Assembly (NCBI GenBank): GCA_964030785.1
Contig: OZ034966.1
Coordinates: forward strand, 707,501-771,500
Length of the DNA: 64,000 nt
Source of the DNA: Siderastrea siderea
Lineage: Eukaryota > Cnidaria > Anthozoa > Scleractinia > Rhizangiidae
Direction: 5' to 3'
A program made the translations under genes and the position numbers. The notes below the pieces were generated by a model. That model saw only the letters and a program-made list of their open reading frames with translations, searched no databases and was not told where the DNA came from. Below are positions 49,891 to 62,825 of this stretch, in pieces. Within the stretch, counting starts at the first letter, position 1; each line of letters starts with the position of its first letter.

Positions 49891-52800
49891 CATCATCATT
49901 ATTTTGTGCTTTCTTTGATATAGTGCCTACTTGCGATGCTCCACAAATTCCAGCAAATGCTATTCTCTATGGAGCCTCAAAAGGCAAAACGTCATACAAG
50001 TATTCAGAGTCTGTGCTATTCAGGTGTAAAACTGGATACTTTTCAAGAGGACTAGGACGGCAAAAATGTGGCTCTGACGGATGGTCTCGCCTCTCATTTG
50101 TTTGCTCTCGTAAGTTCCATTGTATTTATATCACCGGATTTTCTGAACATAACATCTTGTTAGAATGAAATAACTTCATCAAGTCCCTAACTAACGTATG
50201 TCAAGCGAGCTCATGCGTTTTAGGTGATGATTGTTAAGACGGGCTGCCTGTTGACGCATTTCGGAAGCTATTTTTTATTAGGGTTCTTGCTAATGAATAT
50301 TCTAAAACACTGTCCGCTTTTAATGATGGAGGCATCCATGGAATCTTTCAGTTATTTATTGGACCCTGCATAGTTTCCTTGAGTTAAACAATGGACCAGG
50401 AAGCAATATCCTTTGTAGCTCATTTAGCCCCACCCAATTCAACAACCAATACCTGGTTTGGCTGCATGCTGATCTCCATCCCTATTATAAGTTTCCCTAG
50501 TCGTAGATCTTATTCAAAATAGTGATCAATTGAACGCTTTTGTTTCTTTGGCTTTCTTTTTCATGCAAAAAAAAAAAAAATAATAATTTTGTGAAAAGGC
50601 ATAATCAATTATGCTTTTCAGAAAAAACTTGCTATTCTGTTTATGAAGGTTTCAAAGTCATGGAGCCAGAACAATTTTAAAATTTGTTTGAGAGAACTAC
50701 TCTTACCTCCTAATAATTAACTTATTGTCTTGGTTTGCATGGATGTCGAGTGAAAAAGATAGGAAAAGTTGGTTTGTATTTATTTAGCTTTGATGTCGAA
50801 AAGTTATATGGGTCGTACAATGCTTAGACATTTGTATGGAGGAAAGCATTTCTTTTGTTCTCATCTTTTCAGCTAAAAGCTGCGGTCACCCAGAAAGTCC
50901 TCGAAATGGCAAAATTTTATCATACGTCTTTACGTTCAAGAGCAAAGTTTATTTTCAATGTGACCATGGTTACAAACTGGTTGGAGACAAATTTCGCCAA
51001 TGCCAATCAAATCAGGAATGGAGTGGACGGCGGCCGCGGTGTGAACGTAAGCATACAACAATTAAAGTAGCAAACCATTTCTTGTTACAGGGTGTTCCAG
51101 AGTATATAAATGAAGATGCTACAACCTATAAATAAAGGTGGTTGTCCTTAACTGTTTTTCTGGAGAGGCCCGGTCAAGCTTAGAATTTAGAGAGGAAAAC
51201 CCACTAGAAACCGTAATACCAGTAGCATCCCACGTACATTGTTTCAACAAAACATGATTTTTAGAAATTTGTTTTGTTTAGTGTAGCATCGTCAGGTTAG
51301 TGACCACGCGCACACAGCGGACAAACGCACGACGCGTGCGCAATTCCCGCCATAATTTTACAAAGGAAAATACAGACAAATGTCGAAAGTTTCACTTTAA
51401 CTGCAAAACTTAACGCCGTTTCTGAAAACTTATAAGCTTTTTACTTCGAGCATGTGTTCAGAATGAAGTAACTGGCATCCACAAATTTTATCGGCGCCAA
51501 ATTTGCTTTATCGGGATATTTAGGCATCGTTTTCATACGAACTTCGCGCTCGTAAAAGTCTGAACTGATTCAAACTTCAAGGCTCTGAAAAACTGGAAGT
51601 GACGTTGTTTTTTGCGTTTGACCGCTGTGAAGACCACGTGTCACACAGACAACCGCTGTATCATGTAAGCAACATTTGTTATATTGCATGCTGTCTGTAT
51701 TGTTATTTCCCTTCTAAGAAATTGATTGCGGAGTGCTTCCCGTACCAGACAAGGCTGAAAAGGTTTTGGAAACCCACACAAGAGTTGACGGTGTGGTCAG
51801 ATTTAAATGCAAAGAAAAAGGCTACAAGATCAGTGGTTCAGAAATGAGGACTTGTCAAAACAATGGTTTATGGAATGGAGTCACAACCTCGTGTAAAAGT
51901 AAGAACGTAAACCTCCTTGGGTTTAAAATCGCTTTTTTACTTATATTTGCACATATTTGTAGAATTGTTTAAGCTTCAAAGTAAGAAAGCGGACAAAACT
52001 ATCACTGAGGCGATTTTGTGTCCAATTGTTCCGATATCGTTCTATCAGGTCAGCCAACCCCACCCTACCCCCCCCTCACCCCCTTCAAAAATCCTGGATC
52101 CGCCACTGAAATTAGAACAACGTATTCAAGAAGGCCTGATCGTTCACAGTTAACATTGTGAGATCAGAAAGAACACAACGAAATTAACTTTAAACTGTAA
52201 CTATTGAAGCGGGCTGTCTGATCTTGTGAGATGTTGAACAATTTTATCAGCCTGAAGATAAAATGAAGTTGGATTAGCTCATGTTTCATATGTATAAATT
52301 TTTGAGATACAGAGAGACCTGTGCCGCCTCGATACTAAATACTTATCGGAAGTTGCACTTTGTTTCTTTCATTTGGACTTACCACTTGCAAATCTAAATA
52401 CTTTTTTATCTCCGATTTAATCCATTTGTGGCTTACCAAATGTTCGAAAATACACCTTTAGCGTACGCCTAAGAGTGAATATAAACGATACTTTAGTTTC
52501 CCGTTTGAAACGCTGAATATTTATTCATCTGTTTGTTTTGTTTTGTTTGTTTGTATCTTGTTGATATCTCTTTCTTTTTAGTCATACACTGCGGAAACCC
52601 AGGAACTCCATTGAACGGTAAACAAGTAAATGTCCAGAACAACTACAACTACGGAGGCTCGGTGGAATTCGTTTGTAATGATAACTACACGTTAGCTGGG
52701 AAGCGAAAAATTACCTGTGAAGAAACTAAAGACTGGAGTTCGCCTATACCTCGATGCTGGGGTGAGCTTTATTTATGCTGGCTGTAATTTTTAATTTAGG

Positions 52801-53967
52801 CCAAAGCCGTTCCTTAATTCTAATTTCAAACTTAACTGAATTATTGCAGGGTAAGGAGGAGGAGGGGGGGTAGAGTCAGTTTTCCCAAGCTACAAATCTC
52901 TTAAATTTGTAGCATCGATAAATTAGAAGTCTTCAACTCCAAAAACCCCAAACGTTCCAGAACGGCATACGTTAAGGTGTTTTTTTTAATGACGTTAATG
53001 AATCCTTGGTAAATCGCGCCAAACAAAGAAAGCGAAGACGCCTTTTTCGGTAAGAACTTTTCTTTTTTTCAGTTAGCAGGATATTTGTAAGTTAAATGAC
53101 TGACAAAGCGAAGTTTTACACATGCTTTTTTCCCTGGATAACAGTAAAATGATCGTCAAATGCCCAAAAGTTTTAACACAAAATAATACTGTTTTTAGCA
53201 CCATGCTCTGACCCTGGAGTACCAAGCAATGGAAGCAGAACCGGGAATAATTTTCTGCATGGTAATTCTGTGAACTTTGAATGCCATCGCGGCTTTGAAC
53301 TCGAAGGAGATAAAACTATGACATGTACTGACGGGGGATGGAATGGATTTAAACCACAGTGTAAAGGTAGCTTGTAATTCAGTGCAATGATAATCTTCAG
53401 TAATGACGAAGGGCTTAATTCTTTGTTCCTTGTATTCAAAAATAAAGCTTAATAATTGCCAATGTTAGGAACACGTTTAGAATTAAAACCAAATTTGAAA
53501 GTGGATGGAACAATGATTTTCAGCTGGATTTCCTCGAGTTCTAATTCATTGCACAGTCAAGTATTTAAAACTGCCGTATTACGTTGTAATAGACAGGTAT
53601 AAGGGTTGATTTGTGCGAAACAAGTCATAATGCCCATATAAACCCATGTAGGGACTCAGACGCTGTCACTAATTCCTTTTCAGAACTACACGCATCCGGA
53701 CGATCATGTACAACCAAATGTCAAGTACACTACCGTAAAATCGTGTTCTTTATTCCACTTATTATTAACGCGTGTTTTAATATTCAGCTGTTTCATGTGG
53801 AGATCCTGGAACTCCGTTACATGGCCGACAAGCGAAAGCCACCAACAGCTATTCCTATGGCGGATTCATACGGTTTAAGTGCGATCAATTCTACACCTTG
53901 GAAGGAAAATCAAAACTTACTTGTCAGGCAAACAAGAAATGGAATGGCAAAATTCCGAAGTGCCTAG
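44393..53967 (+). CDS. Secreted CCP protein with two Cys-rich modules and nine CCPs (3' end not found)
   Basis: Eleven exons: 44393-44432 (signal peptide MKYAVFILAFLVQG), 44943-45083 (Cys-rich module), 46578-46877 (CCP plus second Cys-rich module), and one CCP each in 47435-47605, 48464-48658, 49924-50109, 50873-51046, 51719-51898, 52582-52761, 53199-53366 and 53788-53967. Every intron is phase 1, the usual arrangement for shuffled CCP exons. The Cys module has the pattern GNRACVCDGDCGFSC / GNKECVCDGDCGYSC, each with about ten Cys, and is not a family I can name. About 638 residues are visible; the final exon lies in or beyond the repeat region to the right. Complement-regulator or adhesion roles are possible. 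Confidence 0.82.
48794..49007. repeat. Near-perfect 214-bp palindrome (MITE)
   Basis: Arms of ~105 bp around the centre near 48903. AGTGCTAGAAGTGAGCAACG at 48822 is mirrored ending at 48979, with outer arms ATTAGTAA...GATGTAAAGT also paired. Lies in an intron of the CCP gene. Confidence 0.75.
49824..49899. repeat. (ATT)n microsatellite
   Basis: Nearly uninterrupted ATT repeats ending in CATCATCATT, just before the acceptor of exon 49924; encodes a false poly-Leu ORF. Confidence 0.9.
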
Positions 53968-54899
53968 GTAAAGTGTTTTATGTAAGAACGTAACGCCATA
54001 AAGGATGGTAATGTTACAGCTCACCAGTTTTGCAATAACAAAAGGAGCTTTTCGATTCGTTTACAAAGCAGGGATTTAATCAGGGATCTGATTGAAATGT
54101 GTATGTTTTATTAAAACTAAAAATACGTCTCGCAGTTGTATGCATGGCCGTTTTGGTACTGAAGCCACAGAGCTGTAATGGTTGTGTATACTTTAAGGTT
54201 TGTGAAATGACACTTCTAGATCTTTCACAATTCATATGTCACCTTATTCACTCAATATTTACGTTTGGTCAATATTGAATCAGGAGATATACGAAAGAGT
54301 TGCGAAAATGACCCAAGGACACACAGAAAACAACATTTAAGAGGCTCTGACTGTAAATATCGAGAATCGGCGGACAAGCTCAGAAAATCGAAAATCCTGA
54401 TAACTCGCCAGAAGAACACTTTTGGGGAGCTATCTTTGAAAATATTACTTAAACCTTCTGGAATTCTATTGTTTTCGGGAAAGTCGGAAAAACGGTTTTG
54501 CTTAATTTATTACGCAATAATCAGGCTTAAAATTAAACAAATTGAAAACGCTTGCTTTAAAACCATTTGCAACGCAAGAAAACAATTTTAATTTTAAATG
54601 ATAGCAATACCCTTATACTTTCTATCAATGGGAATTGCATGGAGGTTTACTTTTTTATGTGGTTTGGTGGTTCCTTGAAACAAAGGCATTTTGCGCACTT
54701 CCGAAAAAGGCAAAAATTAGTAAACTTCAGAGGCTTAAAATTGGTCTTGCTATGTCTAATATCGAATTGATATAAACACTGTGATAAAGTTTGGCCCTAC
54801 TTCTATTATGATAGGAAATAAAAAATCTGGGCAATTCAGGCTCGCGCTGACAAAAACAAAAATTCGCGAAACAGTGTTGCCAAAACGGAGGGTGTAAAC

Positions 54900-55025
54900 T
54901 GCAGGTTGCAGGTTGCAGGTTGCAGGTTGCAGGTTGCAGGTGCAGGTTGCAGGTGCAGGTTGCAGGTTGCAGGTTGCAGGTTGCAGGTTGCGGGTTGTAG
55001 TAGCGGGTTGCAAGTTGCGGGTTGC
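54900..55025 (+). repeat. GCAGGTT minisatellite, left end of nested transposon
   Basis: Tandem 7-bp GCAGGTT units mixed with 6-bp GCAGGT units; inverted partner at 56432-56608. Confidence 0.85.
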
Positions 55026-56431
55026 AGGTTAATTACAAAGTAAAAAGCACTTAATTAAAGGATAACAAAATTAAATGAGTAAGAATGGTTTCAATTATTG
55101 TGTAAAAATTGTCCTTTTTATATGAAAAGGCATGCCATAAAAAAAGTCCCCATACAGTTTTACCAGGTTTTTGTTCAGCAGGTTTAATTTTGCATGTTTG
55201 TAGGTTCAAGAGCAGCATTTTTGTTGTATATCATCACCAATCTGAACCAAATAAAACCCATGATTAACACGTGATAAGCCGATAACATCGTCAAAAGCAA
55301 CGTGTTTCAAGAATTTTATTTTTTCGCGAGAGTTTCTGTGTCTTGCTTCAATAAGCATAAATTTGTGGCGGATAAAAAGTGAAAGTGCTAATACTTTCAC
55401 ACGGTTGTGGTTAAAAATGTACACGTTGCGCTTGTACAAAAGCGAATGAAATGCCTCAGACAAAAAAAAAAACCACTCAGATGTTTTCGGAACCAGTGTC
55501 GAAGTATCAATGGCAATCGAAAGCTAGCTTGACGGGCTGCAAAATTGCCAAACGAGAAAAGAATTTGACCCCAAATTTGGCCTCAAGCTCTACTTTACAA
55601 TAGTGTTTGAAGAACATTCTGAAAAGAAACATTTCAAAGTTCAAGGTTGTAGTTTTAATGTTCCTATAGTTTACTAAGGAAGAATGTGCGAATACACAAT
55701 AATGTGCAGCATGTTTGATTACTTGCACTTTGCACAACATATCGAATTGAAATTAAGTTGAAATGTTAATTTAGTTCTGCAAGGTGACTGGTTTTTGGTT
55801 GGTTAATATAACTGGATTTTGTTTGCATTTATGATGCAAGCTTACTGGTAATTTCAATTAGTTCACATTATACATTAGCAGTTAAATTAATGCCCGATCC
55901 TGTAATCTTTACAATCCTGTGATCGAGTCATTCTATTGTTATTATTAAAACCGCCTGTCTTAATACTTGTATGTATTACACCAATTGAAAATGTAATGGT
56001 AATTGCAGAACTGAAGATGACAGCAGTTTGTCGAAACATGTTTTCCAAACTTACAACTATCGCGATTTTTCCTAAAATTGTCAACTCCACGGACTTAAAA
56101 ATCTCAGCATCTTCGGGAAATTTAAAGTGAGTGGCGGTTGATCTCCATTATGGCCTTGATGGATCATCGCCAATAGTTAACGATTAAACCGCACCTTTCA
56201 CCTAATAATTCCATTCCAAATTGGGAGTGTGGCGTATCTGCAAGAACACATTGAAACGGTTCCGCAAACTTTCATACCAAGAGTCTAGTCCAGTTCAAGT
56301 TTCTCATTACCAAGGTTTCTTTACAAATGAAACAATACGGATTTTCTTGAAGAAATTTAAGTACATGTAGAAACGTACCATATAAAGATCATACATCTTC
56401 TGTTTGAAAAATATATACAATCGCAACCTTC

Positions 56432-56608
56432 AACCTGTAACCTGCACCTGCAACCTGCAACCTGCAACCTGCAACCTGCACCTGCAACCTGCAACCTGCA
56501 CCTGCAACCTGCAACCTGGAACCTGCAACCTGCACCTGCAACCTGCAACCTGCACCTGCAACCTGCACCTGCAACCTGCAACCTGCAACCTGCAACCTGC
56601 AACCTGCA
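56432..56608 (-). repeat. GCAGGTT minisatellite, right end of nested transposon
   Basis: Same 7/6-bp units in inverted orientation (CAACCTG/CACCTG on the plus strand). Confidence 0.85.
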
Positions 56609-58449
56609 GTTTACACCCTCCGTTGCCAAAATTTGCATAATGAAATGAATGAAATGAAAAGTAGTAGTTTGGGTGAGCTCAATTTAGAGGATTTTATTTC
56701 CTGAAGACACATAAAGAATGAAGTAAAACATTTCTTCAATCAAATTGTTTTGGGCTTGTACTATTTCTACGTAAAACTAAAGAGAAGGAGAAGAAGTTTT
56801 AAAAGTTCTACACAAGCTGTTGCGTGTCCCGTGTCACGTGAATATTTTTGTCAATTTGTCAACCTACTTATGGCAGTTTTTGAATGCGGTCTCCTACATT
56901 GGCCGCTGTTTTATGCATGGCTAGTTCTCCAGCGAATACCGTACGCATCCCCGTGTTTGGGGCATACTGTCATGTGCAGTTGATATTCTACTGGAACGAA
57001 AATTCCGACAGGCAAGTGTAGAATTAGTTTCGTATACATATGACACCTTTCTCTTCGAGAGAAGAAAACTGCGACATAGTATGTTGTTGTGTACGTGACT
57101 CGATCGCTCTTTTCAAAAGCCTACTAAGATTTTGGGCGACTTTTTGAAATGACACTATTTTGGCCAGGAAGCAAAAGTGCATCATTATTACTATGATTTA
57201 TACGTATTTGTCAAAACATGTGCCGTTTCTATCAATATTATTACACTTGTATAAATATGTTTAAAATTAAACGCAAACCACGGACGTCCTGGCAGCGGGA
57301 TCGGTATTTATGAGTTCTTAATGCGGCTGTATATCTAAGAGATATCAATGCACAGTTTGTTTTGTTTTACTTTGCAAGATCGCTGAGTGCATCTCATTGA
57401 ATTTGAATGGCTCCTTTTGTTTCTATATGCCTCGTTCTTTAAAGCCTTGAGAGATATGTAAATAAGTGGCCGGGTATTGTAAAATCGCTCCATCGGTTGC
57501 GTGACTTGATTATTTTGAGTGGTACTTTGTGTTCCCTACCTTACACAGCCATTTTAGCTCTCAATTTATACGTGTACGTCAACTTTAACGATTAATAAAG
57601 GAAACCGTTTGATTTGCGAGAACATTAGTATTTTCCCAAAGAAGCTGCAAATAACAAAAAAAGGTCACTGGTGCTGCAGAGTAAAGACATCTGACAAAAT
57701 ATGATAACCCACTACACTCTTAAGTTTCACCAACAATTTTCCAAATTTGTTCGTAACTCTTCAGAAAGATAAATGAAGATACCAGCGAATGCATCATCTA
57801 GTAGGAAGACCATCTAAAAATAGTTACGGTAAACGATTTGTCATATTTCAAGTCGTCCTTCCATTACAGTTTTTTTCCTATTATCCAAATTATGCAAATT
57901 TTGGCAACACTGGTTCGCGAATTTTTGTTTTTATCAGCGCGAACCTGAATTGCCCAGATTTTTTATTTCATATCATAATAGAAGTAGGGCCAAACCTTAT
58001 CACAGTGTTTATTTCAATTCGATATTAGACATACCAAGACCTATTTTAAGCCTCTGAAGTTTACTAATTTTTGCCTTTTTCGAAAGTGCGCAAAATGCCT
58101 TTGTTTCAAAGAACCACCAAACCACATAAATAAAGCAAAACTCCATGCAATTCCCATTGATAGAAAGTAGAAGAGTATTGCTATCATTTAAAATTAAAAT
58201 CGTTTTCTGGCGTTGCAAGTTGTTTACAAACAAGCGCATTCAATTTGTTTAATTTTAAACCTGATTTTTGCATAATTAATTAGGCAAAACCGTTTTTTCC
58301 GAATTTCTCGAAAGCAATAGAATCACAGAAGGTTTAAGTAATATTTTCGAAGATAGCTCCCCAAAGGTGTTCTTCTGGCAAGTTATCAGGATTTTCGATT
58401 GTTTGAGCTTGTCCAACGATTCTAGATATTTACAGTCAGAGCCTCTTAA

Positions 58450-60945
58450 TTGTCTGTCTCTGTAAAAGCGGTCCATTCGGTTCTGGTTCGCAAAATAGAA
58501 TCGCTTGAATTTTTGCGTGCAGAAAGTATTTCATGCCAAAGTATCAAAAGGACGATTAGTTTGTCTCTAACGTTTTCCTTTGCTCTGTAAGACCAAAAAC
58601 TAAATTCTCCCAATATTCAGTCACGAAATGCCGAAATCTGTCACGATTTTGAGCAAATTTTGAGCGACCGATACACGGCATTGTGTTTATCTCTGAAATT
58701 TTCGTATAGCAATTAAGATAGTCCAGTATATTATATGTGGCTGGAGTTTCAAACAATTTGAAGTACAACTTCCTTTATACCATAGCGCTTAGTAACTCTA
58801 TACGAGGTCTCGCGCGACGAAACCCCAAAATTTGTCATTTTTGAGACCACTTTTCTCAGCTGGCAGATGAAATTAAATGATGGCAATGGTACACTTGTAA
58901 TGAGTAATAGTTGTTCTTCAAGAATATAAAATCATATGTTGTCTAAAACTACTTTTTCTGCACCTACGGAGACGACAATTTGCACTATTTTGAGTGATTT
59001 ATGTAAACAAGAAGCAGCTTTAGCCGGGTGGATTTTACAAGAGGAAAGCCGGAAAGATATAAGAACGTTTTATGACCGTGAGCCCGAGCTAGAGAAAAAT
59101 TGTAACTTGAACCAAGTGCCCAAGAACATAAGGAACTTAATATGGTGCGAAATAGGGAATTAATTTAACTTTTTAGTCGCCGCCATAAATGAACATATTT
59201 CGTGGTGTTTTATCTTAAATTAGGTAGGCGACGTCACGCGTCGCGTGTTCATTGTATGGTTATGCTCAGCTAAATTGTGAATTCATCGTACCCATGGGAG
59301 CTTTTGAGTAAAAATAGCAATTCCGTTATATTTCTTTTTCTCTTGTTGCCGTAACGTGGTATTTTAGTTTTCATTTGGTGTTCTTGTAACATTTTGTGAA
59401 CGTTCGCATGTGCGTTTTATGACTTAATTTGCTTTACAGGTTTGAGCGCTGTTGAAGCGGAATATGTATGAACAGAATACAGCTTTTAAGCAGTATACAC
59501 GAATACAGTTTTAAGCACGAATACAGTTTTCAGAGAACTTAAACATCATAAAATGCCTCTTGTTTTAATATTGCAACATTTTGTCTTGAGTGATTTCAGG
59601 GACAAGTGTAATACTATACGTAGAATTCACTCGACCATGAAATCTGATTATAACGCCGGGAAAATAAAATTCAACCTAAAGTTCTCTGAATTCCTTCTTG
59701 AGAGGTGTGTTACGACGTCGAGGAGCTGTTTCTTACATGTAAACCTTGGAGACTCTAGTTTATATTGAGAGTGGCGTCGAAAAGTCGAACTCGTGCTCCT
59801 TGTCGAGTGTAAAGACTGGCTGGCATAAGTATCCATTTGCAAGTGCTCTTTCGCGGAAAAACATAAATCAATTTTAAGTAACACTTTCCTCTTTGCATGT
59901 CTCGATACGAAAAATCCATTTATCTGTACAGTACATTATTTTAATTTTTTAATAATAGATTGGGATTTTACGCACATCAGTAGTGAGATACGACTTCTGT
60001 GACTGAAATGAAACACACGAGTCTTCATGTACATTAGTTGTTAAAAAAGTATGAGCGAATAGGTAGTGAGAGAGAAGATTTTACGTCTGTTGACTAGCAG
60101 TGGAAGTACAGTAAACAAAAAGTCTGAAACCTATCTCAGGGTTGTTACATTAAAAAGTTCCTCTTAAAATAGGTATGTGGCCACGATGCTAAATTAAGAA
60201 CTGTAATTTTTTTCATGTTTTTCTTTTACTTCTATATTCTTTTAGTTATTTGGTTTACGACAGTTCTGTTTTTAATATATAGATTTAGTCAAGCCTAAAA
60301 GCGGAGCCGCCATGAAATAAATTGGTGTTCGTTTCTCAAAAATAGTCCTGAAACTTTTCGGTCTGAAATATATTTCGGGGCTTTTTTTGGCTCGTTCGCT
60401 TCCGAAAAGTGTTTCTCAAAAAGCCCGAAAGTGTTCCGAATTGTCCTCCAATATTTTGGGGATCTGTTCTGTAAAACCAAGCTCGAAAGGTCATTCTAGA
60501 GGCTGAGTACAGCTTGATTGTTTTTTCGGGCATCAAACTGAACACATATTTTACTCACGAGCCGTCTTGCTTGGTTTTTGCAATGTTTCCATATCCTGTC
60601 ATTAACTGTCAAGGCTTGTCAAATCTGCTTGGATTATTGGCTGTTCGCTTGAATGAACTTCAAACGAGGCTCATTTACAACAACAAAATTTAAATGGGTT
60701 ATCTTCATCGCGTTTGGATGTTAACAAATATCATGAACTGCCACTATTAGTCTGGTCAAATATTTTTACAGGCATTTCACCGGAAATTTTACTGGGATTG
60801 TCCGAAAGAAAGGATTTTGTGAGCTTCGAAGCACTTGTAATAAAGTTATCGAAGAAATGTCGCGTAGGCTTTTATAGCAGCCGAGAAAAAATTCGAGCGC
60901 TTTGAAGAACACTCATTACTTACCGGATAAAATAGCTTTCAACTC
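58450..60945. other. Intergenic, no supported gene
   Basis: Only short ORFs (for example 75 codons at 58936-59163) with no recognised domain. A CCGAAA-rich, repeat-like stretch lies at 60330-60545. The missing 3' exon of the CCP gene was searched for and not found. Confidence 0.4.
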
Positions 60946-61390
60946 AAAACTGCTTCGCTTATAGTTACTTAAGTAACCCTTATATTTCGTTCTCTAACTT
61001 GAGACCATCGAGATGGAAAACAAACAAACACCAAACATGCTTAACTCTATGGCATAAGTTTTGCGGCTGTAAATTGTTTGAAATTAAATTTTGAGCGCTT
61101 TTAGAAATGCACAGAATTGTTTTTGGAAGCTTTTCGGATATAATAGGTTTAAACCGACAACTGCTTCGCTTATAGTTTTTTAAATAACTGTTATATTTCG
61201 TTCTCTAACTCAGTAGAGACCATCAAGATTCAAAACAAACAAACACCAAACACGCTTTAAATTATGCCGGCATAAGTTTTGCGGATGCGAAGTAAGCCTA
61301 TATAAAGTTACCCGCTTTGAGGAACGCACAAAACTGTTTTCGGAAGCTTTTGGGATAAAATAGCTTTAAACCGACAACTGCTTCGCTTAA
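60946..61390. repeat. ~213-bp direct tandem repeat (about two copies)
   Basis: ACTGCTTCGCTTATAGTT at 60950 recurs at about 61162, and ACTGCTTCGCTTA again at 61376. The sequence between includes TATATTTCGTTCTCTAACT, AAACAAACAAACACCAAACA and CATAAGTTTTGCGG in both copies. Confidence 0.7.
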
Positions 61391-61819
61391 AAGGTTATTA
61401 CTATTGGAAACTTCTAGGACAAGAAAATCGACAATTGCACAAAGAGATGAACCCGAAAGTCAAAATTGAAAGCAATGAATTCGTCGTAATCTTACTGAAG
61501 TGATGCTTGTGCAGCTAGTTGTCTTGCGACTGTGCTTAGACCTACTGTTATGAAAAAGCAAACACAAAATAATGGACAGAGAAATCATTTTTTTAAAAAG
61601 TTTATTCGAAAACCCGTAAATTTAAACTTAAATGCAATTCGCGTTACACTTCCAAAATCGTGGATCGGTCCACGAGAGTGAAATCGGCTGAGCATGGCAA
61701 AATATTTAAGACTACATCTGTCACAAATCTGAGCGCGTTTTCTAATAATTTTTTAAAGTCAAAAGTAAATGACACGTTTCTAATGACATAAATTAAATTC
61801 TCATTTCAAAACGTAATTT

Positions 61820-61893
61820 CAGTAGTTATAGAGTTGGGGGTACCAGATCATTTTGAAAATGATCTGTTACCAAACCCAACTCTATATCTACTT
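61820..61893. repeat. Short hairpin (~34-bp arms)
   Basis: TATAGAGTTGGG...CAGATCATTTT is followed at once by its inverted copy (AAAATGATCTG...CCCAACTCTATA). Confidence 0.65.
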
Positions 61894-61930
61894 TCCATCT
61901 GATGGTATTATTTTATGGTAATAATTTAAT

Positions 61931-62066
61931 GGAGAACTATATATTTTTCAATTATTTGGAGAACTATATATTTTTCAATTATTTGGAGAACTATATATTT
62001 TTCAATTATTTGGAGAACTATATATTTTTTCAATTATTTGGAGAACTATATGTTTTTATTTCATGC
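61931..62066 (+). repeat. 27-bp tandem repeat, five units
   Basis: Units beginning GGAGAACTATATATTTTTCA start at 61931, 61958, 61985, 62012 and 62040. Because 27 is a multiple of 3 the array leaves a frame open, which creates a false ORF. Confidence 0.9.
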
Positions 62067-62120
62067 GGTAACCAACGCATTCTTCCATCGCGTGACTTCT
62101 TTCAACTGGAAGTCTTAAAA

Positions 62121-62740
62121 ACCACAGGGACTTTCCCGAGGAAATGAGTCATTAAGTTTTTCAATTGTTTTTCTAACGCGTTAGACAGTTCTTTTTGTCT
62201 TGAAAACCACAGGGACTTTCCCGAGGAAATGAGTCATTAAGTTTTTCAATTGTTTTTCTAACGCGTTAGACAGTTCTTTTTGTCTTGAAAACCACAGGGA
62301 CTTTCCCGAGGAAATGAGTCATTAAGTTTTTCAATTGTTTTTCTAACGCGTTAGACAGTTCTTTTTGTCTTGAAAACCACAGGGACTTTCCCGAGGAAAT
62401 GAGTCATTAAGTTTTTCAATTGTTTTTCTAACGCGTTAGACAATTCTTTTTGTCCTGAAAACCACAGGGACTTTCCCGAGGAAATGAGTCATTAAGTTTT
62501 TCAATTGTTTTTCTAACGCGTTAGACAGTTCTTTTTGTCTTGAAAACCACAGGGACTTTCCCGAGGAAATGAGTCATTAAGTTTTTCAATTGTCTGTCTA
62601 GCGCGTTAGACAGTTCTTTTTGTCTTGAAAACCACAGGGACTTTCCCGAGGAAATGAGTCATTAAGTTTTTCAATTGTTTTTCGAACGCGTTAGACAGTT
62701 CTTTTTGTCTTGAAAACCACAGGGACTTTCCCGATGAGTC
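62121..62740 (+). repeat. 85-bp tandem repeat, seven and a part units
   Basis: ACCACAGGGACTTTCCCGA recurs at 62121, 62206, 62291, 62376, 62461, 62546, 62631 and 62716, exactly 85 bp apart. Each full unit contains GGGACTTTCC, TGAGTCA and the palindrome CTAACGCGTTAG (with one or two unit-specific changes). The array ends 86 bp before the stop of the polymerase ORF at 62826. Confidence 0.95.
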
Positions 62741-62825
62741 ATCAGAGTGCCATAGATCCATAAACTAAACTGTGCTTGCGGAACTTGTATGGAGGCCGAC
62801 ACAGCTGTGTCGTGACGTCACATCT

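Larger units (their letters stand above)
54886..56622. mobile_element. Nested DNA transposon with minisatellite ends and 9-bp target duplication
   Basis: Starts CGGAGGGTGTAAACTGC and ends with the exact inverse. Flanked by TTGCCAAAA at 54877-54885 and 56623-56631. The right arm of the host repeat has a single copy of that 9-mer (57899-57907), which is the empty site. The ends consist of GCAGGTT/GCAGGT minisatellites (54900-55025 and inverted at 56432-56608). A 9-bp duplication suits Mutator-like elements. No transposase gene. Confidence 0.8.
54337..58449. mobile_element. Long inverted-repeat (fold-back-like) element
   Basis: The left arm (54337-54885, continued at 56623-56641 after a nested insertion) and the right arm (57890-58449) are inverted copies, about 90% identical by eye. 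A ~1.25-kb non-repeated centre (56642-57889) separates them. No ORF of note. A non-autonomous DNA transposon or fold-back element; its own target duplication was not found. Confidence 0.7.

Noticed and set aside
49806..49925. Poly-Leu leader before a CCP domain as a signal peptide
   Set aside because: It is the (ATT)n microsatellite in the intron; the exon starts at 49924 after an AG.
61902..62147. 81-codon ORF with repeated NYLENYIFF
   Set aside because: Artefact of the in-frame 27-bp tandem repeat.
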